Assembly: GCF_921293095.1 (NCBI RefSeq)
Contig: NC_060254.1
Coordinates: 61,426,069 to 61,490,068 of the forward strand
Source of the DNA: Ischnura elegans
Taxonomy: Eukaryota; Arthropoda; Insecta; Odonata; Coenagrionidae
Direction of reading: 5' to 3'
DNA length: 64,000 nucleotides
Positions 32,190 through 44,539 of this stretch are shown here, in pieces. Both the position numbers and the translations under genes were made by a program. How positions within the stretch are numbered: position 1 is the first letter of the stretch; every line of letters begins with the position of its first letter. Under the pieces are notes generated by a model that was given only the letters and a program-made list of their open reading frames with translations, was not told the origin of the DNA and did not search any database.

Positions 32190-33844
32190 CCATTTAAGAA
32201 CAAGCGATCTTTTATGTCAATGATTAAAACTCATCTGGCCACAAGAAACCCCAAAAATAACTTTTCTTGAATGCGTATTAAAAGGAAAAGTTTTTCGTGG
32301 TCAATGGTGTCCCTAATGTACCGGGACAGGCAATTAAAAAAGCGACTCGGTAGCTCATTGACTTGGCAGTAAAAAAAAGGGGGTGGCTCCAGACTCCAGT
32401 TTTAAAATACGAAGACTCTCCCTATTCATTTTCATCCGCATAAAGATCCAGTTTTTGGGCAGTAAGTAAAAGGATCCCAAGGAAGTGAGTGATGAATGAG
32501 CATATGAAAATTAAAGACGTATTACTCATGGCAGTCAAAAAACGAGGAGAGGGAGGAACTTTCAGAATGGAGACAATGAAGAGGGGTGAGAACAAAAAGC
32601 CTACGCCCAACAGCTACATTTGAGAGGAATACAGGGTTTTTGCAATCTGCAATACTTCAGGAAACGGTAGAGGAGACAATTTTAAATATTTTACTGTCCA
32701 TAAACATGGGATCGCAACTCGTTACTGAGCAACTGAAAACGCAAAAATTTTAATGCAATTTTGCATCTACTATGAACACAGTTTTTCTTGGATACCCAGA
32801 CTTATCGACATTTTATTTAATACTTTGGATTTTTGAGTACACTAAATAATTAAGGTCGGACGAAAATAAGCAATTATAATTGCCTGAAACAATTCATATA
32901 AAAATGCGCTATAAAAATCGATATTGCGCAATCGTATTGTTGATACTCGCACAAAGCTCTCGTTTGATTACGCTCAAATATTAATCGTTTCAGACAATTA
33001 ATATCGCACATTTTCATCCAGACTTAATTATTTAGTATCCTTGTAAATCCATAATATAAAATGAAATGACGAAAAGGATCGATAGCCAGGAAAAACCGTT
33101 TTCATAGTTGTTGCAAAATGCATCCAAAAAAATGTTTGCGTTGTCATAGCTCAGTAACTAAGGAGTTGGCAACCTATGTTTAGGGGAAAAAAATTCTTAA
33201 AATTGCCCACCCTAGCATCTCCTGTAGTATTGCAGATTCCTCCTGTAACAACATGTATTCCGAACAATTGATAAATGGGTAAGGTAAGCTTGCCATGGTA
33301 TAGTTGCATCAAATGAAACGTGATGCAGACAAATATTTCCGACTGGTATTCCAAAATCGTGAATCCATCCACTTACAAACTTCTAAAGAGCTGAAAATCA
33401 CAAAATACTCCTTTAAGTTCCATTGTCATGCTCCGGTTCTACGAACTTAGCTTTTCAATGCTTTTAAATTTCAACAAGTTCATAGTAAAAATAACGAAAC
33501 TATAACATTATTGCGGAAATATGTTTAATTGCGAACAGAAGAACGATCCAAGTAAAATTCGGAGCGTTGATGCAGATATTCTCTTAAGGAGAGCAAAGAG
33601 AAATGGATGCATTATCGATGAATTACGTCACGTTAGTGCCGTTCACCGAAATAAGATATTTACGATTATTACGTCGCGGTGAGTCAATTTTATGAGAACT
33701 AAGTTCATACTGCGTTAGAACAGCCATCGCGCCTGAAATAAGATGATAGCTGACACACAAATGATACGTCGCTATCAATTTGGAAAACCCAAAGTAGCGA
33801 AAAAAAACTTATAAAAGAGTGATTACATCGAGAAAAAATTGCAG
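32190..33844. other. Unannotated stretch
   Basis: AT-rich; nothing recognised on either strand. Confidence 0.45.
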
Positions 33845-33995
33845 CAAAAGCCCCTGGCTAACGCTGCATCCACACAGGTACAGGACTGAATAGGAATTTC
33901 ATACCAGCGCGCCAAAGAAACCAAGCCACATTCGCCTGTCAAGATATATACCCATCACGCTCAAAATAATTTCCCTGAAAGTATATCCCGATTAA
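33845..33995 (+). repeat. Dispersed repeat, copy broken at a TTAA site
   Basis: Homologous to 32037-32185 up to TTAA at 33992-33995, where similarity stops and a piggyBac-like end begins. Confidence 0.75.
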
Positions 33996-34560
33996 CCCAC
34001 TATCTTCCGTTGGTCTCATATGAGATCACTTAAAAATTAACAGATTTTATGCGAAAAATTGTATGTATCAATTCAATTGAAGCGATTTTTTTTAATCTCA
34101 TAATTTTTTTTCCTTATCTTGACCTCGTTTAATTCATGTTAAAATATTTCTTGGAGTGTAGGTCAGCATATGTTATGCAAAAAAATTATAGCCAACGTTT
34201 ATGTTTATTTTAAACCATCACCAGAGATATGAAAGAAAAAGAGACGCTATCGTAACATTTATTTATGTAAAAATATTGTACATCTTTGTTATCTTTGTAT
34301 TTTATATTGTTCTTATGTTTTTTTCTTTCATAGGCCTGGTGATGGTTTAAAATAAACAGGAACGTTGGCTATAACTTTTTTTGCATAACATACGTTGACC
34401 TACACTCCAAGAAATATTTTAAAATCTCATGTGGATAGCAGAGAAATATACCTAATAGATATAGTACGGAGGTTTGATATCCGCATAAACAGACATAAAA
34501 TTACGAAATATGTTAATTTTAATGCGATCTCATGTGAGACCACGGAGGAAAGTGAAAGTG
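33996..34560. mobile_element. piggyBac-like fragment with inverted ends
   Basis: Directly after TTAA comes cccactatcttccg and ggtctcatatgagatc. An inverted match, gatctcatgtgagaccacgg, lies at 34526-34545. A ccc start at TTAA and 'ggtctcatatgagac' blocks are typical of piggyBac ends, and the related repeat at 32037 supplies the empty site. The far TTAA was not found. A weak acidic frame (EESESEEDVETGFERV, 34542-34590) recalls the acidic N termini of piggyBac transposases. A hammerhead-family element (34102-34422) is inserted within. Confidence 0.5.
34102..34422. mobile_element. Palindromic insertion with decayed hammerhead-like cores
   Basis: Direct repeats aatctcat flank it (34094-34101 and 34423-34430). 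Arms 34102-34228 and about 34332-34422 are inverted and match the sequence at 25125-25240. The right arm reads CUGGUGA, U, GGUUUA...UAAAC, then GGAA and CGUUGGCU (34332-34370, +). Compared with 25198-25239, the two core boxes each carry one change, so ribozyme activity is unlikely here. Confidence 0.65.
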
Positions 34561-34590
34561 AAGAAGACGTCGAGACTGGATTTGAGAGAG

Positions 34591-35844
34591 TTCGGAAAGT
34601 GACGGGTAGCGGCTGATGACCCAATGGCAGCGGCACGAGACGTGGTCCGACGCCCGCATAACCAAAAAAGAATTAATGAAAATGTCGGCAGACTAGAAAC
34701 ATGGCTGCCTCCTAAGCGTCCGCTATCTTCAACAGGATAGCCGGACAACACGCGAAGCATCAAAATTGTATTCGAAACGTTTTTTTAATTATTACCGACA
34801 GAAGTCATTTTTTAAGGAATAAAGATGGTACTAAGATGATTCTGCGACTAAATGAAAACTTACGAATGAGATTGATATGACATATTCTTCCCACTTGATC
34901 ACTTTTTAGAAAAGTTTTAAGATTTGCTCACTTTTTTAGATTATCATTGGTCCATGAATATTGGCAAAAAAATTCATTCAACTTCACATTTAATTACAAA
35001 TTAGCATATAAGAAGCAAAAAGTATATTGACATTATTTTCATCATAAAAATATATAGATATTATTTTCATCACAACTGAATAAATGCAGAATTTGATTAC
35101 ATTAAAAAGGGTATCAGAAAACGTAAAAATTAGCAAAAAATTACAATAATTTTCTATTTATTGAAACATGTCAGTTATGAGCTAAATATTTGTCCCATTA
35201 CTTTAAGCTCTATTTTGATGCCTCTTACTATAAAACTAAAGATAAGACATTTACCAGATTGCTCACAAAAATCCCGATCCCGAAAAATCCCGAAAAAAGT
35301 CCGATACGGAAAGTGATGCTTTGCAGGGATGATAAAAGTGAGATGGACGGACAGAAAAATGGACGAGGAAGTTGAAGATGTGATGGGTGAGGAGGTGAGA
35401 AGATAGAGGGTATGGATGATTTAAACCATGATGTAGGGAAGGATGTTGGGTAAACCAAAAGGGGAAGGAAACAGGATTCGTGGATGTATTATGGGACTAA
35501 GCCTAGACCGAGTCGGAGCTGGAAATTCATTGTGGGAATATGGGCATGTGGAGGAGATAAGTAAACTTAGCAAGCCATGCCGCATGAAAATATAACTTAG
35601 CAAAGATAGTAATTGAAGGTATTGGATCATTTTGGTACCCCTAAATATTTTCTCTATATTTCAAATTCCACCAGTGAATGTACTTGATAAGTGATTCTTA
35701 AGATCTTGTTCCTGATTGTGGTCAATCAACCTTTGCGATGTTATCAACTTTCGCAAAATATATGCGAAAGCGAATTAGGTTATTTTTATTTTTGTCTACC
35801 AAATCTAAAGCCCTCCTCTGCCAAAATGTTCGCTTATGAACCAT
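34591..35844. other. Unannotated stretch
   Basis: 34600-34760 is moderately GC-rich and could be further decayed piggyBac-like sequence, but no motif supports it. 35320-35540 is purine-rich. No gene recognised. Confidence 0.4.
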
Positions 35845-35930
35845 TGCCCCCGGTTCGAGTCCCGCCTGGGTTGGTGGTGCCTATCTAGAGCATGGTGTTG
35901 GTGTTTTGTATTGTTAGAGGACCCTTGTCG
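35845..35930 (+). mobile_element. tRNA-derived SINE, truncated copy
   Basis: B box ggttcgagtcccgcctgggt at 35852 followed by a diverged 'gagcatggtgttggtgt' body. The A-box part is missing. Confidence 0.6.
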
Positions 35931-36136
35931 TAAATGTAGACAAACATGTGCAGTTTTCGGGGTGGTGCAAAGTAAAAACCATTAAACAAGCCTAAACATA
36001 AACGCTACAAAATAGTCACTGGCAAAAACTTTTTAATTTCCACGGCATTTCTTCCCGAACAAGTTCTCGACTGACACATTGTAACTTTGAAACCGAATAA
36101 AGTAGGCCAAAATCAACCAAATACGATTTTATGAAT

Positions 36137-37130
36137 CCATGAGCTAAAATTCAACAAAAAGAAGAATAAAATATTAGTATGCAGCAATGGAGAGGAGGCT
36201 AAGACAAGCATTAACCTAGGAAAGCATAAGTTTGAAGATATGAAAGAGTTTTCTTACCTGGGAAGTCGAATTACCAAAGATGGGCGAAGCTTCGGGTGTC
36301 AGTATCCACGGAGAAAAAATTAGTATGCTGCGATTTCCTGACGGCATAGCAGTCATAGCCGAGACAGTGAAGGATTTGAAGAAGACTTTGACATGCATGG
36401 AAATGACAATGCAGACTTTGAAGCATGGAAAGGACAATGGCCAGATATCAGCTGAAAAGCAACAAAAAGAAGACTAAGATGCTAGTTTGCAGCAAAAGAG
36501 AGGAGGCTAAAACAAACATCAACCTAGGAAAGCATAAGCTTGAAGAGGTGAACGAGTTTTCTTACCTGGGAAGCCAAATTACCAACGATGGACGGATAAA
36601 GAAAGAAAAACTCAGTAGAATAGCGCGGGCGAAGAGGGCTTTCTAGAAAAAGAAGAAGCTTCCTACAACTGGGAATACAAGCATAGAAGTGAGAAGGAAA
36701 CAATTCATCAGATGCTACATATAGAGTATGTCCCTCTATGGAAGCGAGGCTTGGACGTTGATAGCAGCAGAGATGTCAAGAGTGGAAGCATTCGAAATGT
36801 GGTGCTACCGAAGAATGATGAAGGTAAAATGGATTGACCGTGTCAGTGACGAGGAAATGCTAAGAAGAGTGGGAGAAAAGAGAAGCCTCCTAAAAACCTT
36901 GAGCAGAAGACGGGATAACTTAATTGGCCACATTCTGAGGCATGATGGCCTGATGAAGACAATCGTTGAAGGACAGGTGGAAGGGAAGAAGGGCAAGGGA
37001 CGGCCCTTCTTTGAGTTACATAGGACAGGTTATAAATGATGTAAAGGAGAAGAAATATGTCGCTATGAAAAGGCCACGGATAGGAGAGAGGAATGGAGAG
37101 CTGCGTCAAACCAATCGTATAATTGTTGCC
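36137..37130 (+). pseudogene. Non-LTR retrotransposon (LINE) fragment with internal duplication
   Basis: 36284-37130 encodes the end of a reverse transcriptase domain and the C-terminal tail. Blocks in order: GVSIHGEKISMLRFPDGIAV (36293 on), KEETKTNINLG-like, FSYLGSQITNDGRI (36560), SLYGSEAWTL (36732), FEMWCYRRMMKVKWIDRVSD (36792) and LIGHILRHDGLMKTIVEGQV (36920). The catalytic FADD box reads FPDG, so it would be inactive. One further frame break lies near 36440 and another near 36645. 36137-36289 repeats the sequence of 36441-36590, so a second copy is joined in front. The clade is RTE- or CR1-like; I cannot tell which. Confidence 0.8.
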
Positions 37131-37745
37131 TAATGATGATGATGAGCTAAAATACTGCATGAAAATCGTCAATTGATAAATGAGACCAATGATTTCATGA
37201 GTTATTTTTCCAAGTATTCAAGCATTAAAATATCCACTATATTAAGTACTTTTCTAACACAGTTTAGAAAATTACTATATTAAATATAGTTATTGTGATC
37301 ATTCGAAAATCAAAAGATTTCTACGAAGCTAAGTGAAGTGAAAAGTAACTATACTACAAGTCATGAAATTGGAGCAATGAGTGTTTTTCATAAACACAAT
37401 GAACTCGCGGGCCTAAATTTTACAGCATTTTCCGAGAAAACGTAAGGAAACAGTATTCTATTGCAACACCTAGCATCACGAGCCGTTATAATTAGAAGAC
37501 TAAACAAAGCTTATAAAATATGAAACGGAAGAGAGATATTACTACGGGTGAAGACATCGAATATCACATGTTTTTCGACCGTGCGGTCGAGTATTTATTT
37601 CCTCCTGTTTCAGAGAGGAAACGACAAATATGTGCACGAGCTGTGACACTGTACGAGGTGTGTGCAGGAAATAACGGGAACTAAATTTTTAAATTTCTCG
37701 CGAGTCTGGAGAGTCCGATAGCCAATTATTTTTATTATATTAGTA
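37131..37745. other. AT-rich stretch
   Basis: A short (gat)n run at 37132-37145, at the expected 3' tail of the LINE. Otherwise nothing recognised. Confidence 0.45.
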
Positions 37746-37833
37746 TACGAGAGTTGCCCAGAAAATATTGCACCATATGTTTTTCTTCAACATTTTTTAT
37801 TGCACATAATGAGAATTATACACACGATAAGAT

Positions 37834-38143
37834 CGCGGGCGTAGCCAGAATCAAAACTAGGGGGGGGGGGGGCAAAACTAACTGTGGTCGTTCAATTTGT
37901 AACTTTTTTGCACAGAAAAGGTTAATGAAACCAAATTTTAAGGAAATTATGACAGCAATATATTAATTTTTATAATTTTTTGCTTGAAAATATAACGATT
38001 TTTTTAGTTCCTTGTCTTATACTAATATCATTTTTATTCAAAAAGAAAATTTTTTCATAGCTTTTGTCTTTGACTAAATTTATTTTCGCTTCTAAGGGGG
38101 GCAGCCCCCCACCCACCCCAGCCACCCGATGAGTATGCCCATG
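37834..38143. mobile_element. hAT-like MITE inside the mariner relic
   Basis: Ends cgcgggcgtagcc and gtatgcccatg are roughly inverted, with a G run at 37861 and C runs at 38105. Flanks gataagat and gatagaat agree at 6 of 8. The related mariner fragment at 31400 shows the uninterrupted site (agaaagaatgatg). The left portion matches the inverse of 38740-38790, so the two MITEs are related. Confidence 0.65.
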
Positions 38144-38554
38144 GATAGAATGATGTTTCAGCTACGCACCCTATTTTTCCACGCAATCTCCGTCCCGTTC
38201 TATAGCCTTCCTCCAGCGATAAACTAGGGCGTGTTGGCCCTTTTGGTATCAAAGCTTGTTCTGGTCCACGACCCCTGCAAATCTTGGAGCACCGTCAAAC
38301 CGCATTCTGGTGTTCTCGTCCATTGGAGCCCAGTGACTAGCTGTACTCCTTTACACAGCAGACGCTCAATACACTTTGTACAAACACTCAAGAATATTCC
38401 TTACAGTTTCTTTCTCTGCAGTGAGACATTCAATTACGGCACGCTGCTTGTAACGTACATATCACTTACAGAAACCATTTTGAAACTGTCCTGCAGCTAT
38501 GTTAACTATCGTAAGAGCCAGAAATTTTGCACACGCACCCATGAAACTTCACAT

Positions 38555-38790
38555 CATGGGCGCACCCAGCGAGGGGCAGGAGTAGGCAGCTGCCCCCCTA
38601 GAAGCAAAAATCGCAAGTGTTATTAAGGAAAGTAATATTTTTAAAGCAAATAATTTTAAAAACTAATAAAGAGCTGTTACAGTTTCCTTAAAATGTTGAT
38701 TTCATTCACCTTTTCCATGCAAAAACCCTACCTACAACTTGAACAACCATGGCTTGCCCCCCACTAGTTTTGATCCTGGGTACGCCCTTG
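38555..38790. mobile_element. hAT-like MITE with near-perfect 8-bp target duplication
   Basis: Ends catgggcgcacccag and ctgggtacgcccttg are inverted. Flanks cttcacat (38547-38554) and cttcacaa (38791-38798) agree at 7 of 8. 236 bp, non-coding. Confidence 0.8.
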
Positions 38791-38886
38791 CTTCACAAGT
38801 GTATATGTGACGTCTCGCAATCGTACCATTGTTGTGGACTGAGAAAAAAATTCTGGTACATTACTTTCTGGGCTTAAACCCCCTTA

Positions 38887-39895
38887 GGTATGATAAAAAT
38901 TTCATCTGTACTCACTGTTTCGTTTGTCTGTGGCATCCACTGGCTTTAGAGGTGTTTCTATGAGCTCGGCGATTTTCGGCACACATTTCATTGGTTGCTC
39001 GTGAATTTTTGGCCATACAAAATACCTTAGCGATGCCTCAGCCTTAATATTCATCAGACAGGGCTCCGTACGAAAATTTTCTATTTACAAAAGTAAAGAG
39101 AATATTAAACGGCCGTTGAACCCTCGACTTAAAAGAAATGGCTGTAAGAGCTAAAGTCTATCCCCAGGATCGAGTTTGAGAATTCGTGGAATGGAAAAAG
39201 TGCAGTCACAAGTACGATATATCAAATCCAGCCATATCGATAATATCGAATAATATAATGTAGACGAATAAAAATTTTTTCCAAAGAACAAAAATTCCCT
39301 TTATTTTCTGAACTCACCTAGCATGCCTTGGAGCAGCCAAAAAAAATTATATTCGTAAACCTAGAAATAAAACCCCTTTCATTGTAAGCTGCAAAAATAG
39401 TGGCAGGAGCTCAACTTCCAATATCAATTAAATCCACATTTTCCACGGCTAAAAACACTGCAAGCCGCACGCCGTATGCAATAGAACAATGAAATGATGA
39501 ACGTTAAGCTAAAGGACACCCCATATGCGCCGCATATCATATATTCTACAAGTTGAAAATAAATTTGCCTAAAGGCCTCAAGCTACTATCAGGAAATGTT
39601 CGCAAAACCGCGCGAGGTAGATTATTTGTGGCCATCTCAGCCTAACTGACAAGGTATCGCTGCTTAACACAGAATCAGGGGCGCCGTGATGGAAAAAAGG
39701 TTGAGAAAATGCTTTTAGAAAAAGTCATCGTTAAAAACAGCTAATTGGCATTAATTACATTCCTTATTATTTTCAGATACCCATTCCGCTATCATATCCT
39801 CGGATTCATATTCCTCTTCATACTTATTTAGCTATTATTGAACTCGAGCCGATTAGAAAAGTATTCTTGGGTGTTATGCACTGTGTAGCGTCTTA
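38887..39895. other. Unannotated stretch
   Basis: Nothing recognised on either strand. Confidence 0.45.
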
Positions 39896-40121
39896 AGGCC
39901 GTTTTACACGGGGCACTTCATTGCTCAATCTGACGAATGTAGGAAGGCGCAGTCAAAATTGCGTCGTGTGAAGTGTTGAATTGCCAGAACGCATGCGAAA
40001 TTTGCGTGAATGCGAGATGGTAGAATAGCCCCTGCTCTAAAGCCAAGCTCACATTCTCACAATTTCAAAAATTTTTTCTGCACTAACCTGCGCAATGACA
40101 TGCCCCGTGTAAAATGGCCTA
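39896..40121. mobile_element. MITE with 'ggccgttttacacggggca' ends
   Basis: The left end aggccgttttacacggggca and the right end tgccccgtgtaaaatggcct are inverted repeats of 20 bp with two differences. Flanking bases (tta / ata) suggest a 3-bp target, as in PIF/Harbinger, but this is not certain. 226 bp. The family type with 'ttttacacgg' ends is common in insects. Confidence 0.75.
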
Positions 40122-40872
40122 TATAAGGCCACTCCGGATGGCCAAATTCAAAATTATCTCATACATTTATGATTCCTAATTTAATCAGCCTTTTTTTTAT
40201 TATTACTGAGGTAACGTATGACTCGTGTGACATGAAAGGCTACGAGCGGAAATCCGTAGACCAAAATTACAGGGTATTTCACCCCATTAAATTCACAGAA
40301 AATGACTATATGACGTAAACAGTCAAAAACTGCCGACAGTAATTCCATCCATCACTCAAAATTTCCGAAACTGGAACGGACGCTAAAGTATAGGGAGATG
40401 AAATTGTGTGACTGGGTCAAGAGGTAACTTGATTCAAGCCTAAAACAGAGTGAAATAACAAAATGTGAAGAATAACGCTAACTATTTGCCTCCTGTAGCA
40501 CACATCTGACTGCCTCTTAAGGAATCGGAAACTTATTTCCTATCTGAAGCTTGACGGATAGTTATTGAGACGACATGATCATAAAATTACGGGATAACCC
40601 TTTGAGCGGTCTGGAATCCTATGAATGAGGCGTAATTACGGCAGGAGTTACATCCTATATCTTGAATGGTAACTATAAATAAATGATTCGCTTCCGCCCC
40701 GACGCGACTCGAATAAAAAATTTTTGTTTCGACAATTTTTCCTGGTGTTTCAGGCGAATGTAGAGGTGGTCGATTCGATAACTTTTTGTCGTATCTCGTC
40801 TCGTTCACTAAAAACATTTGTATGAGTGAGTCAGCGGGCGCAAGTGGGTTTTATAGTTCATTTATTTATAGT
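40122..40872. other. Unannotated stretch
   Basis: Nothing recognised. Confidence 0.45.
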
Positions 40873-41134
40873 ATATCGATACCTCCACGGAAAAAACGCT
40901 CAACAATCGCCCACCGAATCAAATCTGCTCATCTAGTAGCCCAACAATACGAATGCGGTCAGCTGGCAGTAACCGGAGCACAAACGCTCATCTCCGACGT
41001 TAGAAGAATTGGAGGTGAGCGTTTATGCTCCGGCTACTGGCAGCTGCGCGAATTCGTATTGCCGGGCTACTAAATGAGCGGATTTGATTCGGTGGGCGGT
41101 TATCGAGCGTTTGTGCAATGGAGGTATCGTTATA
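40873..41134. repeat. Long hairpin (fold-back) element, arms about 120 bp
   Basis: The left arm 40873-40998 and right arm 41011-41134 are inverted copies (cgatacctcc, cgcccaccgaatcaaatc, tagtagccc.acaatacgaat, cagctg.cagta.ccgg, gcacaaacgctca) with a loop of about 15 bp around cgttagaaga. Arms differ at scattered sites, so the palindrome is not an assembly error. No known family ends. Confidence 0.8.
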
Positions 41135-43439
41135 GATTACACCATTTAAAAAATTGATTTTACGAGCAAAAATAAAGAAAATCACGGATCCCCAAATTAA
41201 TGTCATAGGTAGAGAAACCATGCGGATAAAAACCAGTATGCATTTTCCAAGCAAACATGCGTTTCCCACAAACAATAAAATTCTCTCCTCAAAACTCAAA
41301 CAACGTAGTCTTGACGCCATAAATAATCGGCTTCAAAATAAATAAAACATGACAAGAAACTTGATTCCAAAAGAATGCCATCCTAAAATTAGAGAAACAT
41401 CAGAGATTTCGATATTGAGTAGATTCGTAGAACATTCAAGCAAGAGAAAAACATCAAGTATATATTGTCATTTTTTGAGGACAAAGCTTCTGTTGATAAT
41501 AAACAATGGACATTTTTGCGACTATGGCTTATAGACTCATTAATTCATCTCTATTACCACATATACACCAATAGAAACCACATATACCACCTATGGAAAC
41601 GATGATTATCAGCAACTGGTTATAACATTTTTCCAAATTTAATGCTTCCAGATAAACACAAGGAAATCGACGTCATCTACCTAGACGCTAGCATTTTCAA
41701 AGTTATCCGCATAATTCAAAAACTGACATTTCGCTCCACCAGCCCACATGAATTATTTCACAGACGACAACTTACTAGCAAAATTCTACCAGTAAAAAAT
41801 TTTCACGGCAAACGGTAAACAATTTTTGAACAGGTACATTCCACAAGAAACTTGATCTAGAAGCTGATATTCTATATTTGTCCACCACGCTCATCACGCA
41901 TGAACAGTATTTCAAAAATTGCTTTACTTAACCGAGCGCATAACATTAGAGGGAGGGCATTTCATGCCTCTCTCTAATTGCATTCAGTTGTAGGCCAAGC
42001 ATCAAAACATCAAAACTCATTGTGTCTTAGCGTCTACCGGCTCCACGGCCCGTTCCCATGAGCAAGGGGAATAAGTTCCTCACAAATCCCATTGGTGGCA
42101 GCAGCGTCCAACTGCGCGTTTCGTAGCACTAGAACGAATTTCAAACCACGCACTCACAATAAGGCGCTGGAGAGCTCATTGACACAATTCTATGCTATTT
42201 ATCGATCACTAATAATTCAATTTCAGCACCATAATTAGCTAAAATACAGTCAACTAATCAAATAGGAGCCCATTGATAAAAATCAACCGCTATCCCACAT
42301 TAATAATTTTACGCAAATCGGTATTCGATGTCTCCTCAATCAATAACGTTTCAGTAAAAGCTCAAATGAACATTTCCTGAGATATTCGATTCATATACAC
42401 GGAAAATTTGGCCTTGTACATCCGTATTTTATTGGATATGACGCGCATATCCGCATATACGCGCATCATTCACGAGGCAACGCAAAGCGCGATCTCCAGT
42501 CAAACAGGACACCTTGCGGAGAGCTTATGTACTACTTCAACCTGAATTTCATTCCGTTTTGGCGGCCCCACAGAGTCATTTCAAACATCGGTCAGCGGTG
42601 TCTGAAAAATCAGGTTTATTGGAATTTTTTGCGTTACGCCTTAATTTTAATAGAAAAATATTACTAACAGCGAAAAATAATTCCTCTCCTTAAAATATTC
42701 CAAGTTCCCTACGTAAACTAACCTCTTGTTGAACGCTACCAGAAAAGAATACTAATGGATATGAGAGGTAAAAAAACATTGAAACGCTTCAAACTAAGAA
42801 TTTCAAATATCTGAGGGTGAGGTAAAATTAAAATAGGCCAGCTTCTATGCTTGAATTCAAAAATCCTCCAACATCCTTGAATTCAAAAATCAAAACGGAC
42901 AATTTATTATCACTTTAAAGTTAATCATTGTTTAAAAACTATTTATCATGTATCTTAAAATAAAAACAAGTATGAAAATAAATGCACCCAAATTTGTTCC
43001 TGGAATTATGTATTTTGGAGACACATCACAGTAACTATCTTTCCCATGGGCTACAACCTTGCCGCGGTGGAAAGTCTTGCGCGTTCCTATGATCCCTAGA
43101 GCTGCAATGACGGGATTAATTCTAAAATACTTCATGTCAGATAAGGTCGGGAGCCAGACGAAAGGTAGACCACGTAATAGTGTAACGCGAAAACCACAGT
43201 TTTAATGAAGGAGAGAAGTTCTATCTACTATCTCATTCTTGAAAACATTGAGTACAATCAAATGAGCCTCGGAAACTCAACGAGCGGGACCTATCCACAA
43301 AGGGCATGTGTCATTTATGGCACCGAGGACGGCAAGGTTATCGGGGTAGTCAACACGCGAAATCATTGAAGAGACTTATCGACTGCAGCAGCAACCAAGA
43401 AAGAACAAAATAAGACCAAGAAGATGGAGAAGGCAGCAA
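41135..43439. other. Unannotated stretch
   Basis: AT-rich with short open frames only; no RNA gene or repeat end seen. 43130-43440 may be diverged upstream LINE sequence. Confidence 0.4.
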
Positions 43440-43830
43440 TGCAATGCAGGGAACCAATGAATAAAGGCGGGTAAAGCAAGGGAAATAGATATTTTGGGAC
43501 TGAATCAGGCGAGATGAAGGAACTGAGGACTACTGGAGTGTTTAGTAAAGGGTTTTATGTAGTGGTGGGGAGGAAAGTAAACGACGGATAGCTTCAGTTT
43601 TAAACGGGAGCTGGTTAAGAGAGTGATTGGCATACAAGAGGTAAACGATAGGATCCTGATGGTAGAATTGAGGCGCGATCCACCAACCTTGTGGTGGTTT
43701 ACAAGTTTACATGTCCACAATCAATAAAAAGGTAGGAAGCAGTAGATAAGAAGTATGAACAGCTCGAGAAATTATTAGAGGAGCCCCGGGCAAGAAACCT
43801 CTAGTAGTGATGTGGGACAGGAAAGCCTGC
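43440..43830 (+). pseudogene. LINE endonuclease-domain fragment
   Basis: Reading across frames, the blocks RELVKRVIGIQEVNDRILMV (43605-43664), ELRRDPPTL, VDKKYEQLEKLLEEP (43745 on) correspond to the middle of the APE-like endonuclease of non-LTR retrotransposons, which in relatives leads to a VMGDFN block; here a decayed VMWDRK (43806) stands in its place. Several breaks are present. It may belong to the same family as the fragment at 36137, which lies in the same orientation. Confidence 0.6.
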
Positions 43831-44535
43831 GAACCCTCGTCAGCGACTAATTGTAATAAGGTTAAAATCAATGAGCAGTAATACCGAAAGAAAGGCTTTT
43901 AATTTCATAAATTCCGAGGCTGACACAAAATTTTCCAGCAACGAGTTACTTTAGCTGTTCTATCACCACGGAAATAGTCAATCAACGAGTGAGATACAAA
44001 GAATTCCAATATTGGACACAGTAGGTCTTCAATATTTCTAATATAAAAGCATCACGTCCATAATTGGGTGGTTCACCCACTACCGGAACGGTAATCTTAA
44101 CAATAACTTCAGTAGGTAGAAGGGAAAGATAAGCTTAAACACGAAAAAAACTAAAAGTTGCCAAACACTTTTAAGGGGTTGCAGATGTTATTAAATATCT
44201 GATTCATTTACTCGTTGGAATTGGACATTTCATTGATTGAATATAGTACTCACAATAGCATAAACAATAATGAACCACGGGAGACTCATGCACAGGATCG
44301 ACGAGTATCCGAGAAGCTGTGACCCGCTCAGAATGAGTTCGTGACGTCATCAACTTCGATGGGAAAGGGATGTGGCCGCCAAGTTTTTGTCAAACAGCTC
44401 GAGAAGTATATGACGGATCGGAAATTGGAAAAATACGGATATTTTCACTTTTCAATATCTATCATAAATAAAATAAATTCCTATTATTAAATACCTATAC
44501 TAAATTGAATGTACAATAAAATAAAATTGGTGAAC
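43831..44535. other. Unannotated stretch
   Basis: AT-rich; nothing recognised. Confidence 0.45.
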
Positions 44536-44539
44536 GGGC

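Larger units (their letters stand above)
37748..38884. mobile_element. mariner-type relic carrying two MITEs
   Basis: The left end is TA then cgagagttgcccagaaaata; the right end, ggtacattactttctgggct near 38855-38875, is its diverged inverse, with TA at 38885-38886. On the reverse strand 38155-38260 encodes ALVYRWRKAIERDGDCVEK followed by a stop, the typical mariner transposase C terminus. The rest of the transposase is missing. Two hAT-like MITEs (37834-38143, 38555-38790) inserted later. The fragment at 31329 is a relative. Confidence 0.75.

Noticed and set aside
40873-41134. Assembly artefact explaining the palindrome
   Set aside because: The two arms differ at many scattered sites, so it is an old biological inverted repeat. 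The same holds for 8200-8612.
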